Shown: positions 45,962 through 54,859, counted from the first letter of the stretch. The stretch: DNA of 64,000 bases from Mycobacteriales bacterium (GCA_018376445.1 JAHABL010000008.1:70738-134737); one strand, 5' to 3'. Program-made: numbers and translations. Notes: a model not told the origin generated them from the letters alone.

Positions 45962-47586
45962 TTCTTTTCCTCCTCAATGTCGGCATCGGCCGCAGGAACA
46001 ACATTCAGCTGCTCGGGGTGATGTTTCGCGAGCCATTGTCGGTAGTAGGGATGCTGGTACTCAGTAGTTAATTCGGGGGTGAAGAGTGGCCCATCAAGGT
46101 GCACCACCCGGTCACTCCACTTGAAAGCGGTCAGGACAATGGCAAACACCAGCGCGAAGAGAATGCTGCCCCATCCAAAAGCAGTGAGGAACCAGGTGGG
46201 GTAATTGTCATAGCCATGTCGGATGATGGTGGAGAATTCGACGAAGAGCATCCAGGCCAGTGCAACCGGCGTGATGATAGAGATGCACACGTTCCACCAT
46301 TTACCCACCGGCAGGGAGGACACCGAGATGAGGTGCTTGTGGAGCTCTTCGACGCGCCGGTAGACCCAGGCGATAAGAATTAAGGTCACGAGTGCGTTGA
46401 GGGCAATGCCGTTGTTAATGAACTTGTCCACCACGGAGAGAACATTGACGCCCGAGGTGGTAGCAAAGAGAACGACGGAAATGATGGCCATGGGGATACC
46501 GGTGATGAGAACCGCCGGCACACGCCGCAATCCGAACTTGTCCTGGAATGCAGCGGCAACCACTTCTACCAGGCTGATGGAGGACGTAAGTCCGGCTAAC
46601 ACCAGGCTGAGGAAGAAGAGGACACCGAAGATTGGACCGCCTGGCATCTGGGAGATAACCGAGGGAAAGGCGATGAAGGCGAGCCCGATACCGTTGGCTG
46701 CAACGTTATCTACGCTCGTGCCCTGCTGATGGGCGAGGAAGCCGAGTGCTGCGAACACGCAGATGCCGGCGAGCACTTGGAAAGACGTCGTAGCGAAAGC
46801 GACAACCAGACTGGAGCCCGCAAGGTCGGTGCGCCGCTTCAGGTAGGAGCTGTAGGTGATCATGATGCCGTAGCCCACGGAGAGTGAGAAGAAGATCTGG
46901 CTATAGGCGGCAATCCACACTTCGCCATCTGTCAGCAAATTCCAGTTTGCGTGGAAGAACACTTCGAGGCCGTCAGCAGCACCTGCTAGGAAGAGGGAGC
47001 GGACGACCAGAACGAGGAAGAGAACAGCGAGCAACGGGACGAAAAACTTGGACATATTGCCCACGCCATTCTGAACACCGAAGGCGAGAGTTCCGACGGT
47101 AATGACCCAGACGATGATGAGGGGGATCAGGACAGCCGGGACAAAGTCCATGCTCAGCGAGCTTTGGGCCTGTAGGAAGCCCTGGTTAAAGAAGGTAGCG
47201 GGGTCGCTTCCCCATGCCTCCTTCACCGAGTACACCGTGTACGCGCAGGACCACGCGATGATGACGGAGTAGTAGCAGGCGATGACAAAACAGATTCCGA
47301 CTTGGAACCATCCCAATGCCTCAGTCCGCTTGGCGAAGCGGCGGAAGGTGAGGGGTGCGCCGCCCCGATAGCGGTGCCCCAATGCGTAGTCCAAGAAGAG
47401 CATCGGGATACCCGCGGTGAGCAGTGCTACCAGGAACGGGATGAGGAAGGCACCACCCCCGTTTTGGTACGCAACGTAGGGGAAACGCCAGATACTGCCG
47501 AGGCCAATGGCCGAGCCGATGGCAGCCAGAATGAAGACTGAGCGCTTGGAGAAAGTCTCGCGCTGGGCTGGTGTTTTACTACTCAT
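45958..47586 (-). CDS. metP: NSS-family sodium-dependent amino acid transporter, MetP-like
   Basis: 542 residues with about twelve membrane spans. The NSS signature region near residues 22-50 (AIGSAIGLGSIWRFPYVAYQNGGGAF in parts) holds the unwound TM1 sodium and substrate site, and GYGIMITYSSYLKRRTD marks TM6-7. The tail is acidic and ends EEEKK. The overlapping metS gene indicates a MetPS methionine/alanine importer. A second NSS gene 150 bp upstream is a close paralogue, so the pair arose by tandem duplication. Confidence 0.88.
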   Translation of the reverse strand: MSSKTPAQRETFSKRSVFILAAIGSAIGLGSIWRFPYVAYQNGGGAFLIPFLVALLTAGIPMLFLDYALGHRYRGGAPLTFRRFAKRTEALGWFQVGICFVIACYYSVIIAWSCAYTVYSVKEAWGSDPATFFNQGFLQAQSSLSMDFVPAVLIPLIIVWVITVGTLAFGVQNGVGNMSKFFVPLLAVLFLVLVVRSLFLAGAADGLEVFFHANWNLLTDGEVWIAAYSQIFFSLSVGYGIMITYSSYLKRRTDLAGSSLVVAFATTSFQVLAGICVFAALGFLAHQQGTSVDNVAANGIGLAFIAFPSVISQMPGGPIFGVLFFLSLVLAGLTSSISLVEVVAAAFQDKFGLRRVPAVLITGIPMAIISVVLFATTSGVNVLSVVDKFINNGIALNALVTLILIAWVYRRVEELHKHLISVSSLPVGKWWNVCISIITPVALAWMLFVEFSTIIRHGYDNYPTWFLTAFGWGSILFALVFAIVLTAFKWSDRVVHLDGPLFTPELTTEYQHPYYRQWLAKHHPEQLNVVPAADADIEEEKK

Positions 47587-47737
47587 GCATATCCTGACGG
47601 GTCGGGGGAATGGCTGCGGGGTTCGTCACCAGTGCGTTCTCTCAACGTATGGCGGAGGGCAAAATGCCTGAACAGAAGCATGGGAGCCTAAGCGGATGAG
47701 GCAGCTCGCTCCTGAAAAAGTAAAACCCCGTTTCATC

Positions 47738-49345
47738 TTATGCTGGGGGGTCCTGGGTGACAGCATTTTCTCCGCCGTGAGTTTCACCGTGGCACCGCTG
47801 TACACAGTCCTCTTCGGGCCGGCGAACCGCCCCTTTGTCCACGTCAGCGGCAGCTGGCCACGGTACAAGTGGCAGGAGGAGGGAGATGATGAAGAAGCAC
47901 AGAATGGGCAGCCAACCGAAGGCGAGTAGTGCCCACTGGGGGTAGTTCCCGTAGCCCTCCGTGATGATGGAGTGCACTTCAGTAGCCAGAATGATGAGTA
48001 AAACGGCGGGGGTGAGTAGTGAAACGCAGAAGCGCCATGGCCACCCTACGCGACGTGAAGAGAGGGCGTTGAGGTGTGTCTGCAGGATGGGGAGGTGATG
48101 GAGCCCCCAACTGATCGTCATCATGGCGACAATGGCGGCACTGACAATACCGATGGAGCACACGAACTTGTCGAAGATGTCGAGAGTGCTGGAACCCGTG
48201 GAGGTAGGGAAGAGGAGGATCGAGGCAATGAGGAGGGGCAGGATGACGGCGGTGGCGGCAGCCCAGCGGGCCAAGCCGAACTTGTCTCGAATCGCGGCGA
48301 TGCACACCTCCACCACAGAAATTTGCGAGGTTAGGCCGGCGATGGCGAGGCATCCAAAGAACACCACACCGAACACGGTGCCACCGGGCATGTGCGAAAT
48401 GATGGTGGGGAAGGCGATGAATGCTAGGCTGATGCCGCCTTCTGCAACATCTCCTACCTGCTGCCCGGAACTCACTGCGAGGAAGCCGAGAGTGGCGAAG
48501 ACGCCGATACCTGCTAAGGCTTCGAAGGACGAGTTGGCGAAAGCCACCATATATCCCGTGCCCACCAGGTTCGTTTTGCGCTTGAGGTAGGAGCTGTAGG
48601 TAATCATGACGGCGAAGCCGACATTCAGAGAGAAGAAAATCTGGCCGTAAGCGGCAATCCACACTGCTGGATGTAGAAGAGACTCCCATTTCGGGGTGAA
48701 GAAGACGTTGAGACCCTCAGTGGCGCCGGGCAGGAAGAGTGCGCGAATAACGAGGCAAGCGAAGAGGATGACGAGTACAGGCACGAAAACGCGGTTGAGG
48801 CGGCCGATGCCGTTTTCTACTCCGAGAACCATGACGATGCCAATAACGCCCCACACCAGGAGAAGAGGGATGAGGAGGTTCGGCACCATGTGGAGCCCGA
48901 AGCCGTCTGTTTTGTGAAGGAAAGAGTTGTTGAAGAAACGTGCCGGGTCGTCACCCCATTCTTGGCGGAAGCTGTAGCCTACGTAGCGGACTGCCCAGGC
49001 GATGATGATGGGGTAGTAGAGGGCGATGAGGAATGCGACAAATACTTGGAACCAGCCGGCGAATTCACCCCATTTGCTGATACGGCGGAAGGCCAGCGGC
49101 CCGGATCCACGGTAGCGGTGTCCTAATGAGTATTCGAGCATGAGCATCGGGATGCCGGCAGTGAGCAGTGCGCACAGATAGGGGATGAGGAAGGCGCCAC
49201 CCCCGTTTTGGTAGGCGACGTAGGGGAAGCGCCAGATGTTGCCAAGACCCACGGCAGATCCTATAGTCGCCATAATGAACACTGAACGGCGTGAGAACGT
49301 CTCGCGGGGGGCGGGCGTTGAGTGGTCTGTGTTAGCTGCAGTCAC
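47738..49345 (-). CDS. NSS-family sodium-dependent transporter, paralogue
   Basis: 535 residues, very similar along its length to the neighbouring MetP-like carrier (TIGSAVGLGNIWRFPYVAYQ at TM1, VMITYSSYLKRKTNL at TM6-7). It differs at the C-terminus, where a 45-residue polar tail rich in Asp, Glu and Cys/His replaces the usual end, and no MetS-like reading frame follows it. It may use the MetS made downstream, or need none. The amino acid substrate is not predictable. Confidence 0.85.
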   Translation of the reverse strand: MTAANTDHSTPAPRETFSRRSVFIMATIGSAVGLGNIWRFPYVAYQNGGGAFLIPYLCALLTAGIPMLMLEYSLGHRYRGSGPLAFRRISKWGEFAGWFQVFVAFLIALYYPIIIAWAVRYVGYSFRQEWGDDPARFFNNSFLHKTDGFGLHMVPNLLIPLLLVWGVIGIVMVLGVENGIGRLNRVFVPVLVILFACLVIRALFLPGATEGLNVFFTPKWESLLHPAVWIAAYGQIFFSLNVGFAVMITYSSYLKRKTNLVGTGYMVAFANSSFEALAGIGVFATLGFLAVSSGQQVGDVAEGGISLAFIAFPTIISHMPGGTVFGVVFFGCLAIAGLTSQISVVEVCIAAIRDKFGLARWAAATAVILPLLIASILLFPTSTGSSTLDIFDKFVCSIGIVSAAIVAMMTISWGLHHLPILQTHLNALSSRRVGWPWRFCVSLLTPAVLLIILATEVHSIITEGYGNYPQWALLAFGWLPILCFFIISLLLPLVPWPAAADVDKGAVRRPEEDCVQRCHGETHGGENAVTQDPPA

Positions 49346-49401
49346 CCTTGTAACAATAGCGGTAGAGGTGATTGCGCAGGTACCAGGTAGAGTAAAGAAC
49401 T

Positions 49402-50484
49402 GTGAGCCTTACTCTTGGAATTGTTGGTCTGCCCAACGTGGGCAAGTCGACCCTATTTAATGCCCTAACCAAAAACGACGTGCTGGCAGCGAACTATCCC
49501 TTCGCCACTATCGAACCTAATGTGGGTGTGGTGGAGCTGCCGGATGCTCGGCTGCCCAAGTTGCAGGAGATGTTTAATGCCAAGCGCATTGTGCCTGCCA
49601 CGGTGTCGTTTGTCGACATTGCCGGCATTGTGAAGGGTGCTTCGGAGGGCGAAGGCCTGGGCAATAAGTTCCTCGCCAATATTCGCGATTCGGATGCGAT
49701 CTGCCAGGTAGTGCGTGTTTTCAGTGATCCTGACGTGGTGCACGTGGCGGGCAAGGTAGACCCTCTTGATGATATTCAGGTGATTGAAACTGAGCTCATC
49801 ATTGCGGATCTGCAGACCCTTGAGAAGGCATTGCCGCGTCTCACAAAGCAGGCAAAGCAGGACAAGTCCCTGCAGAAGCAGGTGGCGGAAGTAGAGAAAG
49901 CACAGGCGATTTTGGAGAACGGGGACACGATCTTCTCTCGTGCAGATGAGGTTGATGGCGATCTCCTCTACGAATTACACCTGTTGACAACCAAGCCCTT
50001 CCTTTATGTGTTCAATGCGGACGAGTCCATCCTCACGGATGAGGCACGTAAGCAGGAACTGCGTGAGCAGGTTGCCCCCGCAGAGGCTATTTTCCTGGAC
50101 GCTAAGGTAGAAGCGGAGCTGGTGGAGCTGGATGACGAGGATGCTCTTGAGCTCCTGGAGTCCATTGGCCAGGATGAACCCGGTTTGGCCCAGCTGGCGC
50201 GGGCTGGTTTCCACACGCTTGGCCTCCAGACGTATCTCACTGCCGGGGAGAAGGAAGTCCGGGCGTGGACGATTCACCAAGGTGATACCGCGCCGAAGGC
50301 GGCCGGTGTCATCCACAGTGACTTCGAAAAGGGCTTCATTAAAGCCGAAATTGTGTCCTACGACGACCTCATTGAGCATGGTTCCATCAACGACTGCCGG
50401 GCTGCTGGTAAGGTCCGCATCGAGGGCAAGGACTATATCATGCAGGAAGGTGACGTCGTGGAGTTTCGTTTCAATGTAACCTGA
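49402..50484 (+). CDS. ychF: redox-regulated ATPase/GTPase YchF (Obg-like)
   Basis: 360 residues starting at GTG 49402. G1 GLPNVGKST (residues 8-16), NYPFATIEPNVGVV, the G3 DIAGIVKGASEGEGLGN (in parts) and FNADE in the G4 position are YchF-specific; the C-terminal TGS domain ends GDVVEFRFNVT. YchF prefers ATP and binds ribosomes in stress responses. It marks the right end of the conserved chromosome: a serine integrase begins 20 bp beyond, and the family's usual end appears intact. Confidence 0.95.
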   Translation: MSLTLGIVGLPNVGKSTLFNALTKNDVLAANYPFATIEPNVGVVELPDARLPKLQEMFNAKRIVPATVSFVDIAGIVKGASEGEGLGNKFLANIRDSDAICQVVRVFSDPDVVHVAGKVDPLDDIQVIETELIIADLQTLEKALPRLTKQAKQDKSLQKQVAEVEKAQAILENGDTIFSRADEVDGDLLYELHLLTTKPFLYVFNADESILTDEARKQELREQVAPAEAIFLDAKVEAELVELDDEDALELLESIGQDEPGLAQLARAGFHTLGLQTYLTAGEKEVRAWTIHQGDTAPKAAGVIHSDFEKGFIKAEIVSYDDLIEHGSINDCRAAGKVRIEGKDYIMQEGDVVEFRFNVT

Positions 50485-50504
50485 GGCGCGCTAGTGTTAG
50501 CGGC

Positions 50505-52016
50505 ATGACAACACGTGCTGCTATTTACCTCCGTATCTCGCTCGATGCTGCCATGGACGGCCTCGCCATCGACCGGCAGCGCCAGGACTGCGAAGCCCTT
50601 GCCGAGCAACGCGGCTGGGACGTCGTGCATACCTACGTCGATCAGTCGATCTCCGCGTCGAAGAAGGACGTGGACCGCCCCGACTACGACGCGATGGTGG
50701 CGTCCTTTGAGCGCGGCGAGATCGACGCGATCATTTGCTGGGACCTCGACCGCCTCACACGGCAGCCCTGGCAGCTCGAAGAGTGGATCGACAGGGCAGA
50801 GGAGCAGGGGCTGAAACTCGTCACTGCGAACGGTGATGCTGACCTTGCCACCGACGGCGGCAGAATGTACGCGCGCATCAAAGCAGCCGTGGCACGCGGC
50901 GAGATCGAGCGAAAGAGCATGCGCCAGTCTCGTGCGCAACAGCAACGCGCCGAGCAGGGCCGCTGGTACTCCGGCGGTGTGCGCCCTATCGGCTACACCT
51001 CCACCGGCGAGATCATTCCATCCGAAGCCGCCGCCGTGCTCGGTATGTTCCGCGCTGTCGAGAGGGGCAACTCCATGCGCGACATTGCGCGCGCCTTATC
51101 TGGGGTCGATCAACCGGGCTTGCCGGATATCCCGACCACGCCGCGCCATATGTACACCGTGGTCACAGAGCGCAACGCTCGACGCCGCGCTGAAGGCCAG
51201 GAAGAAAAGCCGGTTCCCGACGCGCAGCCGTGGGCCTACACGTCGTTGCACTCGATCCTGCGCAACCCCGTGTATGCGGGTTACTCCACTTATAAGAAGG
51301 CCAAGCGCAAAGGCGTGAAGAACAAATACCGCCGTGTCACGCATATCGTCCGCGACCCCGATACCGGCGAGCCGGTGAAAGGGCAGTGGGAGCCGATCGT
51401 CACACCAGATCTGTGGTGGCGCGTGCAGAACGTGCTCGACGATCCCGACCGGCTGACCAACAAGGAGCGCCGGAACACTCGCCGCCATCTCGGCTCGGGT
51501 CTGTATGTCTGCGACGAGTGTGGCAACCCCGTGCGCACACATGCCGACCGCTACCGCTGCGCCGCCTGTGGATTAGTGCGCACACATAGCGTCGATGATT
51601 TTGTGCTCGCCGTGATCCGCGCCCGCCTTGGCCGTGACGACCTGGCGGACCTGCTGCCGACTGTGGACGACGACGAGGTCAACGCCATCGACGACGAACT
51701 CGCTGAGCTTCGCGCAAAGCTCGCCCGCGTCCAGGCTGACTACGATGAGGAGCTTATCGAGGCCCGTGACCTCAAGCGCGCGCGAAACCGTTATGAGCCG
51801 CAGATCGAGAAACTCGAAACGCGCCGTGCCCGTCTTGCTGGCGCATCGGCGCTGCTCGACACAACCGGCTACGCCTCGCCCGTGGATGCCTTCGACAACG
51901 CAGAGCTTGCCGTGCAGCGCCGAGTCATCAATACCCTGTGCCAGGTGCGCCTGCGCCGTGGCGTGCGCGGCACCAAGACCTTTAACCCTGAATCGGTGCA
52001 GATCGTGTGGAACTAG
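50505..52016 (+). CDS. large serine recombinase (site-specific integrase)
   Basis: 503 residues. The resolvase-type catalytic domain has YLRISLD with nucleophile Ser12 and Arg10, and DLDRLTR at 80-86. A recombinase domain with the GYTSTGEI and SLHSILRNPVYAGY blocks follows, then a zinc ribbon with two C-x2-C pairs near residues 336-356, and a coiled coil (about 385-450), which is the layout of phage-type large serine integrases. It should catalyse attP-attB integration without host factors. It starts 20 bp after ychF, so the ychF 3' end is the likely attachment region. Confidence 0.92.
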   Translation: MTTRAAIYLRISLDAAMDGLAIDRQRQDCEALAEQRGWDVVHTYVDQSISASKKDVDRPDYDAMVASFERGEIDAIICWDLDRLTRQPWQLEEWIDRAEEQGLKLVTANGDADLATDGGRMYARIKAAVARGEIERKSMRQSRAQQQRAEQGRWYSGGVRPIGYTSTGEIIPSEAAAVLGMFRAVERGNSMRDIARALSGVDQPGLPDIPTTPRHMYTVVTERNARRRAEGQEEKPVPDAQPWAYTSLHSILRNPVYAGYSTYKKAKRKGVKNKYRRVTHIVRDPDTGEPVKGQWEPIVTPDLWWRVQNVLDDPDRLTNKERRNTRRHLGSGLYVCDECGNPVRTHADRYRCAACGLVRTHSVDDFVLAVIRARLGRDDLADLLPTVDDDEVNAIDDELAELRAKLARVQADYDEELIEARDLKRARNRYEPQIEKLETRRARLAGASALLDTTGYASPVDAFDNAELAVQRRVINTLCQVRLRRGVRGTKTFNPESVQIVWN

Positions 52017-52080
52017 GTTGCAGTGTGTGACACGTCAACAATCGCGCGCATGCGCTGCGGCGCGCAAAGCTCTTACGAAG

Positions 52081-52157
52081 GAACGCCACGGGAGCCGGCA
52101 GTTCGGGGGAGATCTGCCTTCGTGTATCGGGGGCGACACTGCTCAACCGTGGCGTTC
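52081..52157. repeat. 11-bp inverted repeat, 55-bp spacer, downstream of the integrase
   Basis: GAACGCCACGG at 52081-52091 and its exact complement at 52147-52157. It could be an integrase or excisionase site, or a terminator-like structure. No gene lies in 52017-52556. Confidence 0.5.
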
Positions 52158-52179
52158 GCAGGAAGTATGACACGGCTCT

Positions 52180-52223
52180 TGTTACCCCAGAGGTCGTAGG
52201 TTCGAATCCTGCCCCCGCTACCA
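52180..52223 (+). pseudogene. 3' half of a tRNA (Met-like), 5' half missing
   Basis: From 52180 on, the sequence runs through part of an anticodon loop, CCCAG, AGGTC, a T-arm GTAGG-TTCGAAT-CCTGC, acceptor strand CCCCGCT, A73 and CCA. The 3' end resembles elongator tRNA-Met (GCTACCA end). No D-arm or 5' acceptor strand (AGCGGGG or GGCGGGG) precedes it; the 100 bases upstream belong to the integrase flank. The normal tRNA terminator follows. This is a tRNA interrupted near its anticodon, a classic attachment-site scar. Confidence 0.7.
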
Positions 52224-52229
52224 ACTTCC

Positions 52230-52263
52230 AAGCCCCTACCAGGAGAAACACTGGTAGGGGCTT
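52230..52263 (+). terminator. terminator of the truncated tRNA
   Basis: AAGCCCCTACCAG at 52230-52242 pairs perfectly with 52251-52263; a T-containing stretch follows. Confidence 0.7.
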
Positions 52264-52556
52264 TAGTTATTTCTCTTAAGGCGCACGTCCTGGGACTCAA
52301 ATCGGGACTTTAGCGATGGCATTTTGTCACTTAAGCCGGTTTGGAAGTGATGGGGTTAAGTGACAATTTTCGATTTTGTGACCTTGGATGACTGTGTCGT
52401 TTTGAGGAGTCGTCTGCACGGATTTCAGAAGTCCTCTGTACTATCGCCATCCACTCCGGAGAGGCCGCGGGCGTTCGTCCACTTCATCTGGAACGCGATT
52501 CGACAGAGCGCATTCAATACGATGGTCTTTTTCTCCCTGCGAAGGATGGGGGCAGT
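52264..52556. other. gene-free gap with a 10-bp inverted repeat
   Basis: Nothing coding is supported here. TGTCACTTAA at 52325-52334 and TTAAGTGACA at 52356-52365 form a perfect inverted repeat with a 21-base spacer. They may be ends of a decayed insertion element or an operator. The short open frame at 52360-52560 has no recognisable features. Confidence 0.45.
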
Positions 52557-52961
52557 TTAGGGTACCAGGGTGTTGACCAGATCGAGGAATTCCTCAGCGT
52601 AGGCAATTTGCTTGCGTAGCTTTTCGTAGCGGGTGCGCGTCTCCTCACGAATGTCGGCAAGGGTGGCCTTGGCATTACTCCGTGCCTGCTGTGCGGTATC
52701 ACTGTCCTGCCCGCCATCTGAACTATGAAGAATCTCCGCAGCTTCCAGGAATTCCCGCATCTGATCCAGAGTAAACCCCAGCGGTTTCATCCGTCGCACC
52801 AGCAAAACACGACGTACATCAGCCTCACTATAAAGCCTGAACCCACCAGGGCTACGCCCCGATGGGGTAATCAGGCCGACGTTGTCATAATAACGCAAGG
52901 TGGGAATCGACAACCCCGTCTGGTCAACGACCTCGCCGATCTTGAAATTACTGTTTTGCAT
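52557..52961 (-). CDS. MerR family transcriptional regulator
   Basis: 134 residues. The N-terminal winged helix is typical of MerR (FKIGEVVDQTGLSIPTLRYYDNVGLI, in parts; residues 6-31), followed by FRLYSEADVRRV and the MKPLGFTLDQMREFL recognition and dimerisation helices. A C-terminal coiled coil (about 85-125) lacks cysteine or histidine clusters, so it is not an obvious metal or redox sensor; the ligand is unknown. It diverges from a SulP transporter gene, and a MerR-type 20-bp dyad lies between them. Confidence 0.88.
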   Translation of the reverse strand: MQNSNFKIGEVVDQTGLSIPTLRYYDNVGLITPSGRSPGGFRLYSEADVRRVLLVRRMKPLGFTLDQMREFLEAAEILHSSDGGQDSDTAQQARSNAKATLADIREETRTRYEKLRKQIAYAEEFLDLVNTLVP

Positions 52962-53055
52962 TGCCTGTTCTCCTTCACGGTGATGTTGCCCACGGGTTCC
53001 TGTGCCTGGGTTGGCGGTTGAGTAAAACTCCCGCTACCATGACCACCATCACCAA

Positions 53056-53075
53056 ACCTAAAGTTACTAGAGGGT
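53056..53075. promoter_or_regulatory. MerR-type operator between merR-like gene and sulP
   Basis: ACCTAAAGTTACTAGAGGGT is a 20-bp interrupted dyad, ACC...GGT outside and AGT-t-ACT inside, in line with the MerR-family consensus (ACCCTATAGT...). MerR proteins bind such dyads inside an overlong 19-bp promoter spacer and untwist it when activated. Confidence 0.65.
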
Positions 53076-53130
53076 TGGATTCCTTTCGGGCGTTCGCCCA
53101 GTTACCTATCCCCTCAAAGATTGGACATCT

Positions 53131-54690
53131 ATGACTGAAACTAGCACGGCGGCCCCCCGCCCCCTCCTGAGTCCAGACGGCGCTGATGCCCCTACCGGGA
53201 TCATCGCATCCTTCCGTTACGCATTTTCTTCCCCCGCCCGTATCCGTATAGAGATTCTGGCCGGACTGGCGGTATCCCTGGCGCTGATCCCTGAGGCCAT
53301 TGCCTTTTCCATCCTTGCCGGTGTTGACCCAGCCATGGGTCTGTTTTCCTCGGTAGTCATGGCCATTGCGATCGCCTTTACCGGTGGCCGCCCGGCAATG
53401 ATCACCGGCGCCACCGGGGCTATTGCCCTAGTCATTGCTCCTGTGGCGCGTGGTTACGGGATGGATTATTTCATCGCCACCGTCCTGTTGGGCGGTGTCC
53501 TACAAATCGTGCTCGGCGCCCTCGGTGTGGCGAAACTTCAGCGTTTTATCCCCCGATCGGTGATGCTGGGTTTCGTCAATGCACTGGGCATTATGATTTT
53601 CACCGCCCAACTCGAACACCTCATTGATGTGCCTTGGATAGTCTACCCACTCGTCGGCTTGGGTGTGGTGATCATGATTATCTTCCCCAAGCTCACCAGT
53701 GTGATCCCCGCCCCGCTGGTCACGATTATCGTGCTCACCGGTTTGGTCATTGCCGCCGGTTTGACTGTCCCGACGGTCTCGGACATGGGCAAGATGCCGG
53801 AGACCTTACCGTCCCTGTTTATTCCGAACGTGCCGTGGACGTTGGAGACCCTGCAGATCATCGCGCCTTATGCCCTGGCCATGGCCGTGGTCGGTCTCAT
53901 GGAATCGTTGATGACCGCCAAGCTCGTCGATGACATCACCGACACTCATTCCGATAAAACTCGTGAATCCTGGGGACAGGGGGTGGCTAATATTGCCTCC
54001 GGTTTCTTCGGCGGCATGGGTGGCTGCGCGATGATCGGTCAAACCATGATCAACGTCCGCGAATCCGGGGCACGTACCCGCCTATCCACCCTGTTAGCCG
54101 GTGTGTTCCTGCTGGTCCTGGTCCTGGCACTGGGCGACATCGTTGGCATGATCCCGATGGCTGCCCTGGTGGCAATCATGATCATGGTCTCGGTCGGCAC
54201 CATCGACTGGCACTCGGTGCATCCACGCACCCTTAAACTCATGCCGGTCTCTGAGACCATTGTTATGGCCGTGACGATTATTGCCACCCTAGCCACCAGC
54301 AACCTGGCCATTGGTGTGGTGTTGGGTGTGGTCACCGCGATGATCATGTTCGCCCGTCGGATGGCACATATCGCTTCCATTGAAAAGGTCTCCGAGATCG
54401 ACGGCGACGGCGATGGAGAGATTGATACTCGTACCTACCGGGTGCATGGCCAGTTGTTTTGGGCATCAAGCAATGACCTGGTTTATCGCTTTGATTACAC
54501 CGATTCTGCCCGTCATATCACTATTGATCTCACTGAGGCGGAGATCTGGGATGCCTCCACGGTCGCGACCTTTGACGCGATTACGCAGAAGTTCCAGGAC
54601 AGAGGCAAAACCGTGTCCATTATCGGGCTCGACGGTCCCAGTCAGGACCGGCTGAACCGCCTGTCTGGCCGGCTTGGCACCGGCCACTAA
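53131..54690 (+). CDS. SulP family anion transporter with STAS domain
   Basis: 519 residues. Twelve or so membrane spans start after IRIEILAGLAVSLALIPEAIAFSILAGVDPAMGLFSS (in parts), the SulP signature, and TGATGAIALVIAPV gives the substrate-binding TM3 region. A cytosolic STAS domain spans about residues 425-515. SulP carriers take up sulfate, bicarbonate, dicarboxylates or related anions. The divergent MerR gene with its dyad suggests inducible expression. The module sits within mobile DNA, so it is probably cargo. Confidence 0.88.
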   Translation: MTETSTAAPRPLLSPDGADAPTGIIASFRYAFSSPARIRIEILAGLAVSLALIPEAIAFSILAGVDPAMGLFSSVVMAIAIAFTGGRPAMITGATGAIALVIAPVARGYGMDYFIATVLLGGVLQIVLGALGVAKLQRFIPRSVMLGFVNALGIMIFTAQLEHLIDVPWIVYPLVGLGVVIMIIFPKLTSVIPAPLVTIIVLTGLVIAAGLTVPTVSDMGKMPETLPSLFIPNVPWTLETLQIIAPYALAMAVVGLMESLMTAKLVDDITDTHSDKTRESWGQGVANIASGFFGGMGGCAMIGQTMINVRESGARTRLSTLLAGVFLLVLVLALGDIVGMIPMAALVAIMIMVSVGTIDWHSVHPRTLKLMPVSETIVMAVTIIATLATSNLAIGVVLGVVTAMIMFARRMAHIASIEKVSEIDGDGDGEIDTRTYRVHGQLFWASSNDLVYRFDYTDSARHITIDLTEAEIWDASTVATFDAITQKFQDRGKTVSIIGLDGPSQDRLNRLSGRLGTGH

Positions 54691-54716
54691 CATCCCCCGA
54701 CTCGAGCACATCGACT

Positions 54717-54745
54717 TGGCGCCCCAACTTATAACCGGGGCGCCA
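54717..54745 (+). terminator. terminator after sulP
   Basis: TGGCGCCCC at 54717-54725 pairs with GGGGCGCCA at 54737-54745, followed by GTTTATT. Confidence 0.7.
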
Positions 54746-54752
54746 GTTTATT

Positions 54753-54771
54753 GGTGCTGTTGCAAAGTTGG
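54753..54771. mobile_element. possible IS6-family terminal inverted repeat (single end)
   Basis: GGTGCTGTTGCAAAGTTGG resembles the GGCACTGTTGCAAA / GGCTCTGTTGCAAAG ends of IS26 and IS6100-type elements. No transposase or second end is seen nearby, so it would be a solo remnant. Confidence 0.4.
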
Positions 54772-54793
54772 GGCATAGGAAGAGCATAAAAGA

Positions 54794-54817
54794 AGCGTAG
54801 CGGTTAACCGCTACGCT
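54794..54817 (-). terminator. terminator of the coiled-coil membrane gene
   Basis: A 24-bp perfect palindrome built on AGCGTAGCGGTT and its complement. On the minus strand it is followed by TCTTTTA, as expected for the gene ending at 54860. Confidence 0.68.
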
Positions 54818-54859
54818 GTGTTGTGGGGATTTTTACTTTTTACGGTGCACGTGTTCTAG

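Noticed and set aside
47626..47740. Second MetS-like small gene after the upstream NSS carrier
   Set aside because: No short frame with a membrane span starts near the carrier's stop.
52148..52223. Complete tRNA gene
   Set aside because: The D-arm and the 5' acceptor strand are absent; only the 3' half folds.
52360..52560. 66-residue plus-strand protein before the merR-like gene
   Set aside because: No recognisable features, no ribosome-binding site, and it overlaps the end of the MerR gene.
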